From: an uncultured Bryobacteraceae bacterium
GTDB lineage: Bacteria; Acidobacteriota; Terriglobia; Bryobacterales; Bryobacteraceae
DNA length: 64,000 nucleotides
Direction: 5' to 3'
Assembly (NCBI GenBank): GCA_938027685.1
Contig: CALJAM010000002.1
Location: 1-64,000 of the forward strand
Below the pieces are notes generated by a model. The model ran no database searches, was not told where the DNA came from, and was given only the letters and a program-made list of their open reading frames with translations. Both the position numbers and the translations under genes were made by a program. Each line of letters begins with the position of its first letter. Position 1 is the first letter of the stretch. Positions 29,905-39,039 of this stretch are shown here, one piece after another.

Positions 29905-30672
29905 TCAGGGCCGTAGGCTGAAATCCCACACCTGGACGTTGCCCTTGCCCTGCGTGTACTGCACCACGGCATATTCGCCGGGCCGGAGAGGCTCGACCGG
30001 CCAGATCTTGTAAAGGTTGTCGTCGAGCTGCTGACGAAAGACCTCGACCTCCTGCTGTTCCTCGATGATTTCGTTGGTGACGGGGATGATGTTCCACTTC
30101 TGCACGATGCGCACGCGCTTCTGCGTCCAAAGGCGGACGATTCCGAAGCGCTCGGCGGCGCTCAGGCGGATGAAGAACTCGGGACGGTCGGTGGCTATGA
30201 CCGTTTTGGATCGCTCGCCTTCCACTTCCACATTTGCCTTTCCCGCCACCACGGGGACCGGCGTGAGCACCTTCAGCAGCGAGCGGCCTTTACTGGTCGC
30301 CACCTTGCACTCGGCCTGCGGCACGGGCTGCACCTGGTCGTCGACGAGCCTGTAGACGCCGGGCTCCTGGGGGATGCTTGCCACGAGCCGCCTTTGCTCG
30401 CGCTCGACGCGTTCCTCGGCCTCGATGGCCTCAGCCTGCTTGCGCAACGCTTCTTCTCGCGCGGCCCGCTCGGCTTCCGTGCGTTGCAGGTCCACCAGGC
30501 GTAGAGGAATTTCCTCCCACTCGCTGCGTTCGACGCTGTAGTAGCGAACGCGATCGCCCTCGACGTGATACTCGCGCACGAGGTGATAGTTGCCGTCGCT
30601 CAGATACAGCCGGAAAGCGGGACGCGGCGCGAGGGTCAGGGCGAGCAACACTGCCAACAGGGCGCGCAGCAT
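29905..30672 (-). CDS. Secreted protein of unknown function with helical linker
   Basis: A 255-residue exported protein not assigned to a family. It has a leader (MLRALLAVLLALTLAPRPAF), a short beta segment (RLYLSDGNYHLVREYHV), a charged helical coil (about 65-98, EAERAAREEALRKQAEAIEA), and a C-terminal beta-rich half ending RPGEYAVVQYTQGKGNVQVWDFSL (in part: RPGEYAVVQYTQGKG). A TAGAAT hexamer at 30681-30686 lies eight bases before the ATG with no ribosome site between, which suggests a leaderless transcript. Confidence 0.7.
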   Translation of the reverse strand: MLRALLAVLLALTLAPRPAFRLYLSDGNYHLVREYHVEGDRVRYYSVERSEWEEIPLRLVDLQRTEAERAAREEALRKQAEAIEAEERVEREQRRLVASIPQEPGVYRLVDDQVQPVPQAECKVATSKGRSLLKVLTPVPVVAGKANVEVEGERSKTVIATDRPEFFIRLSAAERFGIVRLWTQKRVRIVQKWNIIPVTNEIIEEQQEVEVFRQQLDDNLYKIWPVEPLRPGEYAVVQYTQGKGNVQVWDFSLRP

Positions 30673-30713
30673 CTACCCTGATTCTACGCGCGGCAGGCGG
30701 TCTTCCGGGCGCT

Positions 30714-31427
30714 TCAACCGTCCCGCGGGTCGAGACCCGCGAGCCGGCGAGCCTCTTCGAGCGTTACGTCCTGATGGACGATGGCATGGAGGGCTTCCAA
30801 CAACCTGCCCGCTTCCGCCGCGGGGCCGCCGGGCGGGCCCAGGATGATGCCCTGCGCAGGGCCCTGCATGATCTGCCAGGTGTGCGCGATGAGGGCCTCG
30901 GGTGCGGAGAACTCCAGCCGCGCTACCACCGGCTTGCCCGCTGCGCGGGTCCAGGCGGTCCATCCTGCCGGGTCCGGCAGCCACGGCGCGGCGATGAGAT
31001 CGGCGCCATACTCTGCGCTGAGCTGCGCAGGCTCGCGCCAGTCCTCTCCGCGCACCTCGGCCATTAGCGGCATGCCCAGTCGACGTGCCTCCTCGGCGAC
31101 GCGGCCGAATCGCTCGAGCGACTCCCGTGCGGCGTGGCTTAGGGTCAGCGACACCGCTTCCACGCCCATCTCCAGCGCCGCCTGCACGCTGAGCAAGGGC
31201 TGGACGGGCCACCTACCGGCATCAAGCCGGAGGATCACTGCCAGCGCCCCTAGGTCCTCGGCCGTAGCGTCGAGCAGTCCGGGACTCGCCACGGCTGCGT
31301 CCGCGCCGCTGCGCGCCATCAGTCTAACCCAACCCAGCGGATCCTCACGCAGCGGATGACAGTCCAGGATGAGGGCTCGGCCCTGTGCGAAAATCCTCCG
31401 CAGACGCAGCGTCTTGCCGAGGTTCAT
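30714..31427 (-). CDS. DhnA/LsrF-like class I aldolase homologue without the Schiff-base Lys
   Basis: A 237-residue (beta/alpha)8 protein related to the archaeal-type class I fructose-bisphosphate aldolases and LsrF. It shares the [10 protein letters not shown] start, an Asp at position 22 in the LILDCH strand and the C-terminal phosphate-binding strand GIILGPPGG. In active relatives the strand after GAD reads IVKT, with Lys forming the Schiff base; here it reads GADLIAAPW and position 146 is Ala. The protein may be a non-catalytic homologue or use another mechanism. No signal peptide is present. It diverges from the aldo/keto reductase gene. Confidence 0.6.
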   Translation of the reverse strand: MNLGKTLRLRRIFAQGRALILDCHPLREDPLGWVRLMARSGADAAVASPGLLDATAEDLGALAVILRLDAGRWPVQPLLSVQAALEMGVEAVSLTLSHAARESLERFGRVAEEARRLGMPLMAEVRGEDWREPAQLSAEYGADLIAAPWLPDPAGWTAWTRAAGKPVVARLEFSAPEALIAHTWQIMQGPAQGIILGPPGGPAAEAGRLLEALHAIVHQDVTLEEARRLAGLDPRDG

Positions 31428-31455
31428 ATCACAAGGCTCCCCCAGCCCATGTCAG

Positions 31456-31461
31456 TATGGT
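31456..31461 (+). promoter_or_regulatory. -10 element of the aldo/keto reductase gene
   Basis: TATGGT, nine bases before ATG 31471, with no ribosome-binding sequence between. It is consistent with a leaderless or near-leaderless transcript. Confidence 0.35.
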
Positions 31462-31470
31462 AACAGGACT

Positions 31471-32439
31471 ATGCGCTACAGAACGTTAGGCAGAACAGGA
31501 ATTCAGGTCAGTGAGATTGGTTACGGCGCCTGGGGTATCGGCGGCAGCATGTGGGTCGGCAGCGATGACCAGGAGTCGTTGGCTGCGCTGCGGCGGGCGC
31601 TGGAGCTTGGCTTGAACTTCATAGACACGGCGCTGGCTTACGGCAACGGACACAGCGAACGCCTGGTGGGTCAGGTCGTACGTGAGGCCTCGCAGACGGT
31701 CTATGTCGCCACCAAGGTGCCGCCCAAGAACCTTTTGTGGCCGGCGCGGCCGGGGATCGGCATCCGCGAGGTCTTCCCCTACGACTACGTCATCCGAAGC
31801 ACGGAGCAGAGCCTGCGCAACCTCGGGTTGGATCATATCGATCTTCAGCAACTCCACGTCTGGAACCCCGAATGGATCCACGAGGAGGAATGGCGCCGTG
31901 CCTTCGAGGATCTGAAACGATCCGGCAAAGTACGTTTCGTTGGGGTTTCGATCAACGACCATCAGCCCGATTCGGCCCTGGAGCTGATCGAGACGGGTCT
32001 TATTGACACTGTCCAGGTGATCTACAACATCTTCGACCAGACGCCCGAGCGCCGCCTGTTTCCACTCTGCCTCGAGCGCAACATCGGCGTACTGGCCCGT
32101 GTTCCCTTCGACGAGGGCGCCTTGACCGGACAAATCACCGCGCAGAGCGAATTCGACCCCCGCGATTTCCGATCGCGCTACTTCCGCGGGGATCGCAAGC
32201 GCCAGGTGGAGGAACGCGTCGCAGCCCTGCGGCGGGATCTGGCGGGGGTCGAAGGAGATCTGCCGGAGATCGCCTTGCGCTTCTGCCTGTCGCACCCGGC
32301 GGTTTCCACCGTCATCCCCGGCATGCGCAAGGTCAAGCATGTCGAAGCCAATCTGGCGGTTTCCGACAAAGGGCCTCTGCCGGAGGCAGTCCTGGCCGTC
32401 CTGAGGAAGCATGCCTGGGAGAAGAATTTTTACGATTAG
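31471..32439 (+). CDS. Aldo/keto reductase
   Basis: A 322-residue NADPH-dependent aldo/keto reductase. It starts [20 protein letters not shown]. The catalytic tetrad is visible as Asp ([10 protein letters not shown]), Tyr of the same segment, Lys of VATKVPP and His of LQQLHVW. The NADP-binding C-terminal part includes [17 protein letters not shown] 31471 is chosen over an in-frame upstream start whose extra 34 residues are not family-like. The gene overlaps the next secreted-protein gene by 29 bases. Confidence 0.92.
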   Translation: MRYRTLGRTGIQVSEIGYGAWGIGGSMWVGSDDQESLAALRRALELGLNFIDTALAYGNGHSERLVGQVVREASQTVYVATKVPPKNLLWPARPGIGIREVFPYDYVIRSTEQSLRNLGLDHIDLQQLHVWNPEWIHEEEWRRAFEDLKRSGKVRFVGVSINDHQPDSALELIETGLIDTVQVIYNIFDQTPERRLFPLCLERNIGVLARVPFDEGALTGQITAQSEFDPRDFRSRYFRGDRKRQVEERVAALRRDLAGVEGDLPEIALRFCLSHPAVSTVIPGMRKVKHVEANLAVSDKGPLPEAVLAVLRKHAWEKNFYD

Positions 32440-33385
32440 TCTGGCGCTGGCGTGCCTGTCGGCTGCGCAGCCCGACTACTTCCCGCTGCACCCGGCAAAT
32501 CAGTGGATTTACCGGGTAAGCGGGGCGGGAGGCGATCGTCTGCTCGCTGTCGAAGTCGCACGCACCGCGGAGTTCGCCGGCCGCACTTACTCGCTGCTAC
32601 GCGGTTTCGCCGCCGGGGAGGTCTGGGTGCGCATGGATGACGGCGGCAACCTTTGGGCTTACTTCCCGGATCGAAACCGCGAAGAACTCTGGTACGCGTT
32701 TCAAAAGCCGGAAGGGGAAGAGTACGGGACCTTTCTTCCGGGAGCGAACCGGCGCGCGGTGGTTACCTCGCGGAAGGCAACTTACAAAGGGCCGACGTGC
32801 GAGGCCGACCACGCACTGGAGATCAGTTACCCGTCCGCGGAGGGAGGCGGCATCGAGCGCGAGCTTTTCCTGCCCTACATCGGTCTGGTGCAGCGCAGCG
32901 AGCGGACGACAGGGGGAGCGCGAAGGACTTATGACCTGATCTACTCGCGCACAGGCGGGGTCACTGTGCTGTCGGCTCCCGAACTGAGTCTCACCCTCAG
33001 CTTGGACCGCGCTCTCTATTACGCCGATCTGATGCCTCCGGTGGATCCGGCCCGCGCCGTGCCTGTAATGACAGCCCGGCTCACGCTGCGCAATACCACG
33101 GGTCTGCCGGTGGAGCTCGTCTGGCCGAGCGGCCAGCGGTACGATTTCCAGGTCCGCAATGAGCGGGGGGAAATCGTGTGGCGCTGGTCGGAGGGGAAGG
33201 CCTTCATCATGGTCTATGGACGCGAGTCCTTCAGCGGAGAACGCAATTATACCGAGTTGATCCGCCTAGGTGATGCGAACGGCCAGCCATGGCGGCAGGG
33301 TCGGTATGTGCTCGAAGGATGGCTGGCTACGGAGCCGCGCACTTATGCAGCGAGCGCACCCTTCGAAATCCGGCACGTTCACTGA
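32411..33385 (+). CDS. Secreted protein with C-terminal BsuPI-like domain
   Basis: A 324-residue exported protein. A Sec leader (about 1-20) is followed by a beta-rich domain with [14 protein letters not shown], seen in several acidobacterial secreted proteins of unknown role. The C-terminal 110 residues resemble the BsuPI intracellular-proteinase-inhibitor fold: [20 protein letters not shown] and [19 protein letters not shown]. Inhibitor activity is not established for such exported relatives. The start lies 29 bases inside the end of the reductase gene. Confidence 0.7.
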   Translation: MPGRRIFTISLALACLSAAQPDYFPLHPANQWIYRVSGAGGDRLLAVEVARTAEFAGRTYSLLRGFAAGEVWVRMDDGGNLWAYFPDRNREELWYAFQKPEGEEYGTFLPGANRRAVVTSRKATYKGPTCEADHALEISYPSAEGGGIERELFLPYIGLVQRSERTTGGARRTYDLIYSRTGGVTVLSAPELSLTLSLDRALYYADLMPPVDPARAVPVMTARLTLRNTTGLPVELVWPSGQRYDFQVRNERGEIVWRWSEGKAFIMVYGRESFSGERNYTELIRLGDANGQPWRQGRYVLEGWLATEPRTYAASAPFEIRHVH

Positions 33386-33422
33386 AGAGCGGGGCGCCTG
33401 CGGAGCGCCTTTCCACTTTGCC

Positions 33423-33608
33423 TCAACTGGCGGCGGATTTGGCCAGCTCGAGATTGCTCGAGGTTATGCCCCAGATGCCGCTGACGGCCGCGGCGTTGTG
33501 CAGGAACAGGGCGGCCGAGGTAAAAACGACGAAGGCGAGAAGCAGCGTATACTCGACGACATCCTGCCCAGCGGTTTCGGTCCAGAACCCCGCCAGTAAC
33601 GGAACCAT
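33423..33608 (-). CDS. Orphan Flp-type (type IVb) pilin-like protein
   Basis: A 61-residue protein with the Flp/Fap pilin layout: short N-terminus, a GQDVVEYTLLLAF motif with the conserved Glu-Tyr, one hydrophobic helix continuing VVFTSAALFL, and a small polar tail. The Gly usually cleaved at in G/xxxxEY prepilins is present before the Glu-Tyr. ATG 33608 has GGAGAAGAG at a suitable distance; a GTG at 33653 would add 15 residues and overlaps a TATGAT -10-like site, so it is less likely. No tad assembly genes (cpa, tadABC) are within the window. Confidence 0.7.
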   Translation of the reverse strand: MVPLLAGFWTETAGQDVVEYTLLLAFVVFTSAALFLHNAAAVSGIWGITSSNLELAKSAAS

Positions 33609-33736
33609 TGCGTTCTCTTCTCCGATAGCAACCGCTTTTTCATCATAGACCACCCTCGCCGCCGGAACAAGAAAAAATCACGGGAGTCCTGCTCGACAGC
33701 GGATATGTGCGTACCCTAACCCGGCTCCCGCTAACG

Positions 33737-34756
33737 TTAGTTACCGATGTAGCGGGCGTAGAGGCTGCGGGCGACTCCGGGGTCCCCCGTCCCTTTAATG
33801 ATCGCCCGGCCGTCGGGGAAGACGGTCAGTTCGTAGGAGCCCGTGCGGAACCGTAGTGCGAACGGCGTAGCGCGCACTTCGCCCAGCGGGCCCAGCCGGC
33901 GGGCGAGCTCGGCGAGGTCGAGGGCGCCCCGTTCGTGAATCTGCACCGCGTTGCGCCCGCACAGGACAACCGGCGGCCGCTGTGGGGCTCTCAGATGGTG
34001 GAATTCCCGGAGCGCACAGGCCGGGCAATCAGGCTGGGGCCCGGGCTGCTCGACCTGGCGGATGCGCCCCTCCCAGAGGTCCAGCACAGTGATGCGCGGC
34101 TGAACCGCCGCTGGTCCTTCGCAGAGAATCTTCATGGCGTCGGACGCCTGGATGGCGGCGACGGCCGCGGTGACGGCGTTCAGGACGCCCGCCGTTTCGC
34201 AGGTGGGCTGGGAGCCGGCGGGCGGCTCGGGGTAGAGGCATTTCAGGCAGGCTGTGCGGCCAGGCACCACCGGCATCGTGACGCCGTAGGTCCCGAGCGC
34301 TGCCCCGTAGATCCAGGGCTTGCTGCGCTCGACGGCGTAATCGTTGATCAGGTAACGGGTCTGGAAGTTGTCGGTGCCGTCGAGGATGACGTCGGCAGCT
34401 TCCAGAAGCTCGGCGATGTTGGAAGGGTTCAGGTCAGTTACCAGGGGGCGCACCTCGATATGGGAGTTGATGCGCGCGAGCCGCCGGGACGCAGCCACGG
34501 CTTTCGGCAGGTCAATCTCCAGGTCATCCTCCTCGTAAAGCCATTGCCGCTGCAGGTTGCTGAGCTCGAGGAAGTCTCGGTCTATTAGGAGAAGACGACC
34601 GACGCCGGCCCGGGCCAGGGCCGAAGCCTGCAAACTCCCCAGCGCTCCGCAACCTACTATTGCGGCGGTAGCGGCACCCAGCCGTCGCTGGCCTTCTTCG
34701 CCGATGGCCGGCAGCACCAGTTGACGCGAATAACGCTCGCGTTCCTTGAGATCCAT
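33737..34756 (-). CDS. MoeB/ThiF-type E1-like adenylyltransferase
   Basis: A 339-residue E1-like enzyme. It begins ERERYSRQLVLPAIGEEGQ, with the nucleotide loop GCGALGS near residue 35, the DGTDNFQTRYL segment near 130, a zinc site of two CxxC pairs (CLKC near 172 and CPAC near 250) and the catalytic-Cys region PTCETAGVLN. Such enzymes adenylate the C-terminus of a small sulfur carrier (ThiS, MoaD) for thiamine, molybdopterin or thio-modification pathways. The usual C-terminal rhodanese domain is replaced by a smaller segment of about 75 residues. No sulfur carrier lies nearby. Confidence 0.85.
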   Translation of the reverse strand: MDLKERERYSRQLVLPAIGEEGQRRLGAATAAIVGCGALGSLQASALARAGVGRLLLIDRDFLELSNLQRQWLYEEDDLEIDLPKAVAASRRLARINSHIEVRPLVTDLNPSNIAELLEAADVILDGTDNFQTRYLINDYAVERSKPWIYGAALGTYGVTMPVVPGRTACLKCLYPEPPAGSQPTCETAGVLNAVTAAVAAIQASDAMKILCEGPAAVQPRITVLDLWEGRIRQVEQPGPQPDCPACALREFHHLRAPQRPPVVLCGRNAVQIHERGALDLAELARRLGPLGEVRATPFALRFRTGSYELTVFPDGRAIIKGTGDPGVARSLYARYIGN

Positions 34757-34815
34757 GCCCCTAGGTCATCTTAGCAGGCGGGAACGGGAAACCACCGGTT
34801 ACGGCGTTTAACTGG

Positions 34816-34821
34816 TACAAT
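34816..34821 (+). promoter_or_regulatory. -10 element of the coiled-coil membrane protein gene
   Basis: TACAAT, followed by AAGGAGG at 34828-34834 and the GTG at 34840. No good -35 was recognised. Confidence 0.4.
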
Positions 34822-34839
34822 CGAGCGAAGGAGGTTCCC

Positions 34840-35715
34840 GTGAGCACCTTCGAGACAGCGCCGCAACCTGAGGGATCGGGCGGTTCCCGTGTGATCATAC
34901 CGTTGCTGTTCGGCGCCGTAATTGCCTTGGTAGGGGCCACCGTAGTTCTGTTCGTGCAACTGGACGGCGTTCGCACGGATGTAGCCAAGCTGCGGGAATC
35001 CATGCAGGTGGAGATCGCGAACTTGAAAGAAGCCACCAAACTCACGAGCGCCGCCAGTCGCCGGCACTTGGACGAGCTCCGTGAGGAACTAGAGGCCGCC
35101 CGCCGTCAGGCGGCCGTAGCGGTAGGACAAGCCCGCACGGAAGCGCTGGCGAAAGCCGAGCAACTTGCTCGCCAACTGGCCGAGGAACAGCGGCGGCAGC
35201 ACCAGCAGGTGGCCAGCGAGCTCTCCGAAGTGCGGCAGGCCACCACCGCCGCCAGCGCCAAACTGGGTGAAGTCTCCAGCGAAGTTTCCTCCGTGAAGAG
35301 TGAGGTGGCCACCACGAAGTCCGAGCTCGAAAAGACGATTGCCGAGCTGAAACGCATGACCGGGGATATGGGCGTCATGAGCGGGCTCATCGCTACCAAC
35401 GCCAAAGAGCTCGCCGCCCTCAAGGAGCTGGGCGACCGCAACTACTTCGAGTTCGATCTCAAGAAGACAAAGGCCCCCCAACGCGTGGGAGACATCTCGA
35501 TCCTGCTGAAGCGGACGGATCCCAACCGCAACAAGTACACCATCGACGTGATCGCCGACGACAAGCGGGTGGAAAAGAAGGACCGCAACGTCAACGAGCC
35601 GGTCCAGTTCTACGTCTCGCGGGCCAAGCAGCCGTACGAGCTGGTAGTCAACGAGGTCCGCAAGGACCAAATCATAGGCTACCTGGCCACCCCCAAGGTG
35701 CAGGCCTCGCGTTAG
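34840..35715 (+). CDS. Single-span membrane protein with long coiled coil
   Basis: A 291-residue protein not assigned to a known family. One transmembrane helix (about residues 16-38, VIIPLLFGAVIALVGATVVL) follows a short N-terminal tail. A long charged coiled coil comes next (about 45-185), with heptad-like repeats such as ELEAARRQAAVAVGQARTEA and VSSEVSSVKSEVATTKSELE. A compact C-terminal beta domain (about 200-290) is rich in Lys and Asp (DISILLKRTDPNRNKYTIDV). GTG 34840 is supported by AAGGAGG. It could act as a periplasmic spacer or scaffold; this is inference. Confidence 0.7.
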   Translation: MSTFETAPQPEGSGGSRVIIPLLFGAVIALVGATVVLFVQLDGVRTDVAKLRESMQVEIANLKEATKLTSAASRRHLDELREELEAARRQAAVAVGQARTEALAKAEQLARQLAEEQRRQHQQVASELSEVRQATTAASAKLGEVSSEVSSVKSEVATTKSELEKTIAELKRMTGDMGVMSGLIATNAKELAALKELGDRNYFEFDLKKTKAPQRVGDISILLKRTDPNRNKYTIDVIADDKRVEKKDRNVNEPVQFYVSRAKQPYELVVNEVRKDQIIGYLATPKVQASR

Positions 35716-35733
35716 GGTGGGGCGCGCCGGGCC

Positions 35734-36525
35734 TCATTCGAGCGGTAAAGCGCTGACCTGAAAACGGCCCTCGCGGGTAATTTCCACCTTGACTCTTTCG
35801 CCGAGCGACAGCTCGCCCTCCAAGGTCACGAGGTATGGGGAACGGATGACCTCGAAGATGCGCGGACCCGGGGGCCCGCCCGCCCGCTTCAGGTCGCGGA
35901 CCGCGAACCAGGCGCCCCCGGTCTGTCGCGCCAGGTTCTCGAATAGGCTGCGCCCGGAACCTAGCACATAGACGGGATAAATGGAAACGTTGCGCCGCCT
36001 AGCCAAACGCAGCACGTCGCGTTCGCCCATGCGGCTCGAACCCTCCAGCCCTGCCGTCAGGAGGATGAGCACCCGCCGGAAACCCGATTCGTGGAAGCCG
36101 TCTTCGATTGCGGCGTAGAGTGCGTCCAGCACGTTGGGAACGTTCCCGTACTTTACCCGCAGCAGCGCACGCCGCAGCAGCTCTTTACTGGAGGTGAAGT
36201 CCTGGATCAGATCAGCGGAGGAAGCGAAGCTGGCGATGGCCATCTGATCCCGGCTCTGAAGCTGCTCGATCAGGCTCTCGGCGACAGGCTGAACCACGGC
36301 GCCGACGAGGGAGGCGTCGAGCAGCATCATGACGTCGAGCAGCCCCGCAGCGCGCTCGACGGCCTGGACTGCACGCAAGGTCCCATCGTCGTGGACGCGG
36401 AATTCCTGGGCTCGGAGGTCGCTGACCGGCCGGCCGGTGCGTTGGTCGAGCACGGTTACCAGGAGCCTTGTGGCGCTCCACGCGCTCGCGCAGGCCAGAA
36501 GAGCTAACACTGCCAGACGACGCAT
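35734..36525 (-). CDS. VWFA-like secreted protein with incomplete MIDAS
   Basis: A 263-residue exported protein with a leader (MRRLAVLALLACASAWS) and the same architecture as the VWFA protein at 14259: beta domain (VTVLDQRTGRPVSDLRAQEF) then a von Willebrand A domain. The MIDAS motif reads DASLV instead of DxSxS, so the third metal-binding residue is missing and metal-dependent ligand binding is doubtful. It ends shortly before the adaptor gene begins on the same strand, and the two may form a unit. Confidence 0.75.
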   Translation of the reverse strand: MRRLAVLALLACASAWSATRLLVTVLDQRTGRPVSDLRAQEFRVHDDGTLRAVQAVERAAGLLDVMMLLDASLVGAVVQPVAESLIEQLQSRDQMAIASFASSADLIQDFTSSKELLRRALLRVKYGNVPNVLDALYAAIEDGFHESGFRRVLILLTAGLEGSSRMGERDVLRLARRRNVSIYPVYVLGSGRSLFENLARQTGGAWFAVRDLKRAGGPPGPRIFEVIRSPYLVTLEGELSLGERVKVEITREGRFQVSALPLE

Positions 36526-36532
36526 GCAGCTC

Positions 36533-37741
36533 TCACTCCGATCTTGCGCCTTCCTGCACGATGCGGACGCTCACACCGCGCTCCAGCCGGTTCAGTTGAG
36601 TCACGGCCACCAGTTCGCCGGGTTCGACGCCTTCGATGATCTCGACCTCCTGGCCGATGCGGTCGCCGACCTTCACTTCCCGTGGCTCGACCGAATCGCC
36701 CCGGATGGCATAAACCTTGTTTGAGCCGAGCACGTAAGCCACCGCGCGCGCCGGCACCACGTGGACCTGCTCGAACTTGTTGGTGCGAATGCGGGCCTTG
36801 GCGTAGGAGCCGGGTTTCAGTTCTCCGTTGGGGTTCTGGATCAGCGCCTCAACCAGGAAGGTGCGCTTGCTCTGATCGACGGTGGGCGAAATTCGCCACA
36901 CCCGCCCTTCAAAGCGCCGGTCGGGAAAAGCTTCCACGTAAACCTCCGCTTGCTGGCCGACTTGCACCCACGGCGCCATACGCTCGGGCACCTCTGCGCG
37001 CAGCCGAATGGGGTTGATTTTGACGAGCGTGAACAGCGGCGTGTTGACGCGGACGTACTGGCCCATCGTCACCTGGCGCTCCTTGACGTAAGCCGCAAAA
37101 GGCGCCCGTACGGTGGCATCGCGCAGACGCTTGCGTTGCAGCTGAAGGCCGGCTTTGAACTGCTCGACCTGCTGAATGAGGTTTCGCGTCTGATTCAGCG
37201 TGGCATCGTAAGCCGCCTGCATGGCCTTGTAACGCGCCTGCGCCTGATCGAGCTCCTGCTGCGACCCGATCCCCTGATCCACGAGCTCCCGAACCCGCTT
37301 GTAGCGCTGTTCGGCGTCGAACAGCTCCGCTTGCGCCCGACGAACCTCCGGCGTCTCGCGGATGTCCCCCACGCGCTCCTCCTCGTGCTTGAGGCCGAGT
37401 CTTTCCAGGGCCTGCCGAAGCTGGGCTTCGGTCTGGGCCACCAGGTAACGCTGCTCCTCCTCGGAGATGCGGACCAGCACGTCACCCTCTTTGACCGCAT
37501 CACCCAGATCGAAGCGGACTTCCTCCACCCGACCGTCCACCTCGGCGCTGACGATCACCTCGTCGTAAGGGTACAGCGTGCCCACCGCCTCGACCACGCG
37601 CTGAATCTGCCTCGTCGTGACGGGGGCCACCCGCACCGCGACCGGGCCCGTGTCTTGTTTGGTCCGCTCGGCGGAGCGGCGATTGCAGGCGGCAACGCTC
37701 AACAGCGCCGCCAAGGCAGCAAGCAGAGCATGCGCCTTCAT
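36533..37741 (-). CDS. RND/HlyD-family periplasmic adaptor lipoprotein
   Basis: A 402-residue membrane-fusion protein of a tripartite efflux system. A lipoprotein signal (LLAALAALLSVAAC) is followed by a lipoyl/barrel half (VVEAVGTLYPYDEVIVSAEV), a helical hairpin (about 100-195, ELFDAEQRYKRVRELVDQG) and the closing beta barrel with PERMAPWVQVGQQAEVYVEA. GAAGGG precedes the ATG at 37741. It would bridge an inner-membrane RND pump to an outer-membrane channel, but no pump or TolC-like gene lies next to it. Confidence 0.85.
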   Translation of the reverse strand: MKAHALLAALAALLSVAACNRRSAERTKQDTGPVAVRVAPVTTRQIQRVVEAVGTLYPYDEVIVSAEVDGRVEEVRFDLGDAVKEGDVLVRISEEEQRYLVAQTEAQLRQALERLGLKHEEERVGDIRETPEVRRAQAELFDAEQRYKRVRELVDQGIGSQQELDQAQARYKAMQAAYDATLNQTRNLIQQVEQFKAGLQLQRKRLRDATVRAPFAAYVKERQVTMGQYVRVNTPLFTLVKINPIRLRAEVPERMAPWVQVGQQAEVYVEAFPDRRFEGRVWRISPTVDQSKRTFLVEALIQNPNGELKPGSYAKARIRTNKFEQVHVVPARAVAYVLGSNKVYAIRGDSVEPREVKVGDRIGQEVEIIEGVEPGELVAVTQLNRLERGVSVRIVQEGARSE

Positions 37742-37873
37742 GTAAGGGCCCTTCGCAAAGTAACAATCATCCGTCAGCTTTATCGTAATACGACACACGC
37801 TCACTGAGATTTCGGCGGATGCCACGCTCCTCCGGTTACAGAGGCCGCGAATTCGGACGGAGTCGACCTACGC

Positions 37874-38980
37874 TCAGGAATCGGTCGGCTCGATGAGTCG
37901 GTCGACATTCATCCGGTATATGGCGAGCTTGCCGTCGCGATCGCTCTGGAAATAAATGCGCCGGCTGTCCGGGGTGAAGGTCGGGCGCACTCGGGCCGGA
38001 TCTCTGGCAGCGTGCTCGCACAGCGTCAACTCCCGGCGGTTGACGCGGAGCAGAATCAGCAGGTAAGGCGACGCCACGTTAGCACTGGCTCCGAGGAATA
38101 CGGAGCCGTCGCTGTTGAGGCTCACGGCGGCGAACTGGCTGGTGGCGGCGACAAGCCGTTCCGCGCGGGAGGCCGGGTCGTACTCGCGGATCGCGCTGAG
38201 CCTGCTTTTCTCGGCCGGCTGGTGCAGGTACACAATCCGCCGTCCATCGCCCGACCAGAAGGCCTGCAGTACCCGTCCCGGCGGTGTGGGAACCCTCTCG
38301 CCCGGCTGGCCCAGGCCAGCTCTGATCCAAAGCTCGTCCTCGTGCAGGTAAAGAATCTGAGTCTCGCGGGAACCGACGGCCGGATCGCGCAGAGTCCCGG
38401 AGCGCTCGACCACGGTGGTCGCGTTGCCGTTGCTGGTGCGGATGAGGCGCAGCGCCCGCCGATCTGCGCGAACCTCCACCAGTGCGAGGCGCTTGCCGTC
38501 AGCCGAAAGGCTGAGGCCCCCCTCCCGTCGCCAACCCTCGGGCGTGCGATACAAAGCGCGCGCTTTCAGATTGCGCAGCGAGAGACGGTAGAGGACGCCG
38601 CCATCGAAGTAGCAGAGGTGCTCGTCATCGGCCAGCAGCGTGAATGCGTCAGGTTCGAGCGCGGCGGCCTCGGTCAACTGCTCGGATTCCGCGGTGCGTT
38701 CCTGCATCCGGTAAAGCTGGAACGAACCCGTGCGGTCGGAGGCGTACACGAAGAACCCGCTCTTGCGCGCGAAAGCTCGCGCCTGAGGCGGCGGAAGCAT
38801 GCTGGTGTGGGTGGGCTGAGTGAGCCGCTCGACGAGAAACTCGGTGGCGGGATCCGCATACGCGTACCGCTCCGGCGGCCATGTCTTGCGCTTCTGGGCC
38901 GCGAGAGCGGGTAGCGGGATCAGGGACAGCAGCCATCGCCGGCGCGTCCACCCGCGGCCGCGCGGCCCGCGCGCGTTCAT
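37874..38980 (-). CDS. Tat-exported beta-propeller protein (PD40/oligogalacturonide-lyase-like)
   Basis: A 368-residue protein with a twin-arginine-like leader (GWTRRRWLLSLIPLPALA) and about five TolB/PD40-type propeller blades, for example FFVYASDRTGSFQLYRMQ, LSLSADGKRLALVEV and PTFTPDSRRIYFQSDRDGK. This arrangement resembles family 22 oligogalacturonide lyases (a seven-bladed propeller that degrades pectin oligomers), although catalytic residues were not confirmed. The start at 38980 avoids six upstream codons that do not fit a leader. Confidence 0.65.
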   Translation of the reverse strand: MNARGPRGRGWTRRRWLLSLIPLPALAAQKRKTWPPERYAYADPATEFLVERLTQPTHTSMLPPPQARAFARKSGFFVYASDRTGSFQLYRMQERTAESEQLTEAAALEPDAFTLLADDEHLCYFDGGVLYRLSLRNLKARALYRTPEGWRREGGLSLSADGKRLALVEVRADRRALRLIRTSNGNATTVVERSGTLRDPAVGSRETQILYLHEDELWIRAGLGQPGERVPTPPGRVLQAFWSGDGRRIVYLHQPAEKSRLSAIREYDPASRAERLVAATSQFAAVSLNSDGSVFLGASANVASPYLLILLRVNRRELTLCEHAARDPARVRPTFTPDSRRIYFQSDRDGKLAIYRMNVDRLIEPTDS

Positions 38981-39039
38981 CACCCACGATCGTAGCATGA
39001 GCCCGCCGCCTGCTTCGGCCGCCGGGCGACGGCACGAGG

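Noticed and set aside
29882-29913. Hairpin (CGGCCCTG / CAGGGCCG) between the Fe-ADH and the secreted protein genes.
   Set aside because: The left arm lies in the end of the Fe-ADH coding sequence, the loop is 16 bases long and no T run follows. It is too weak to call a terminator.
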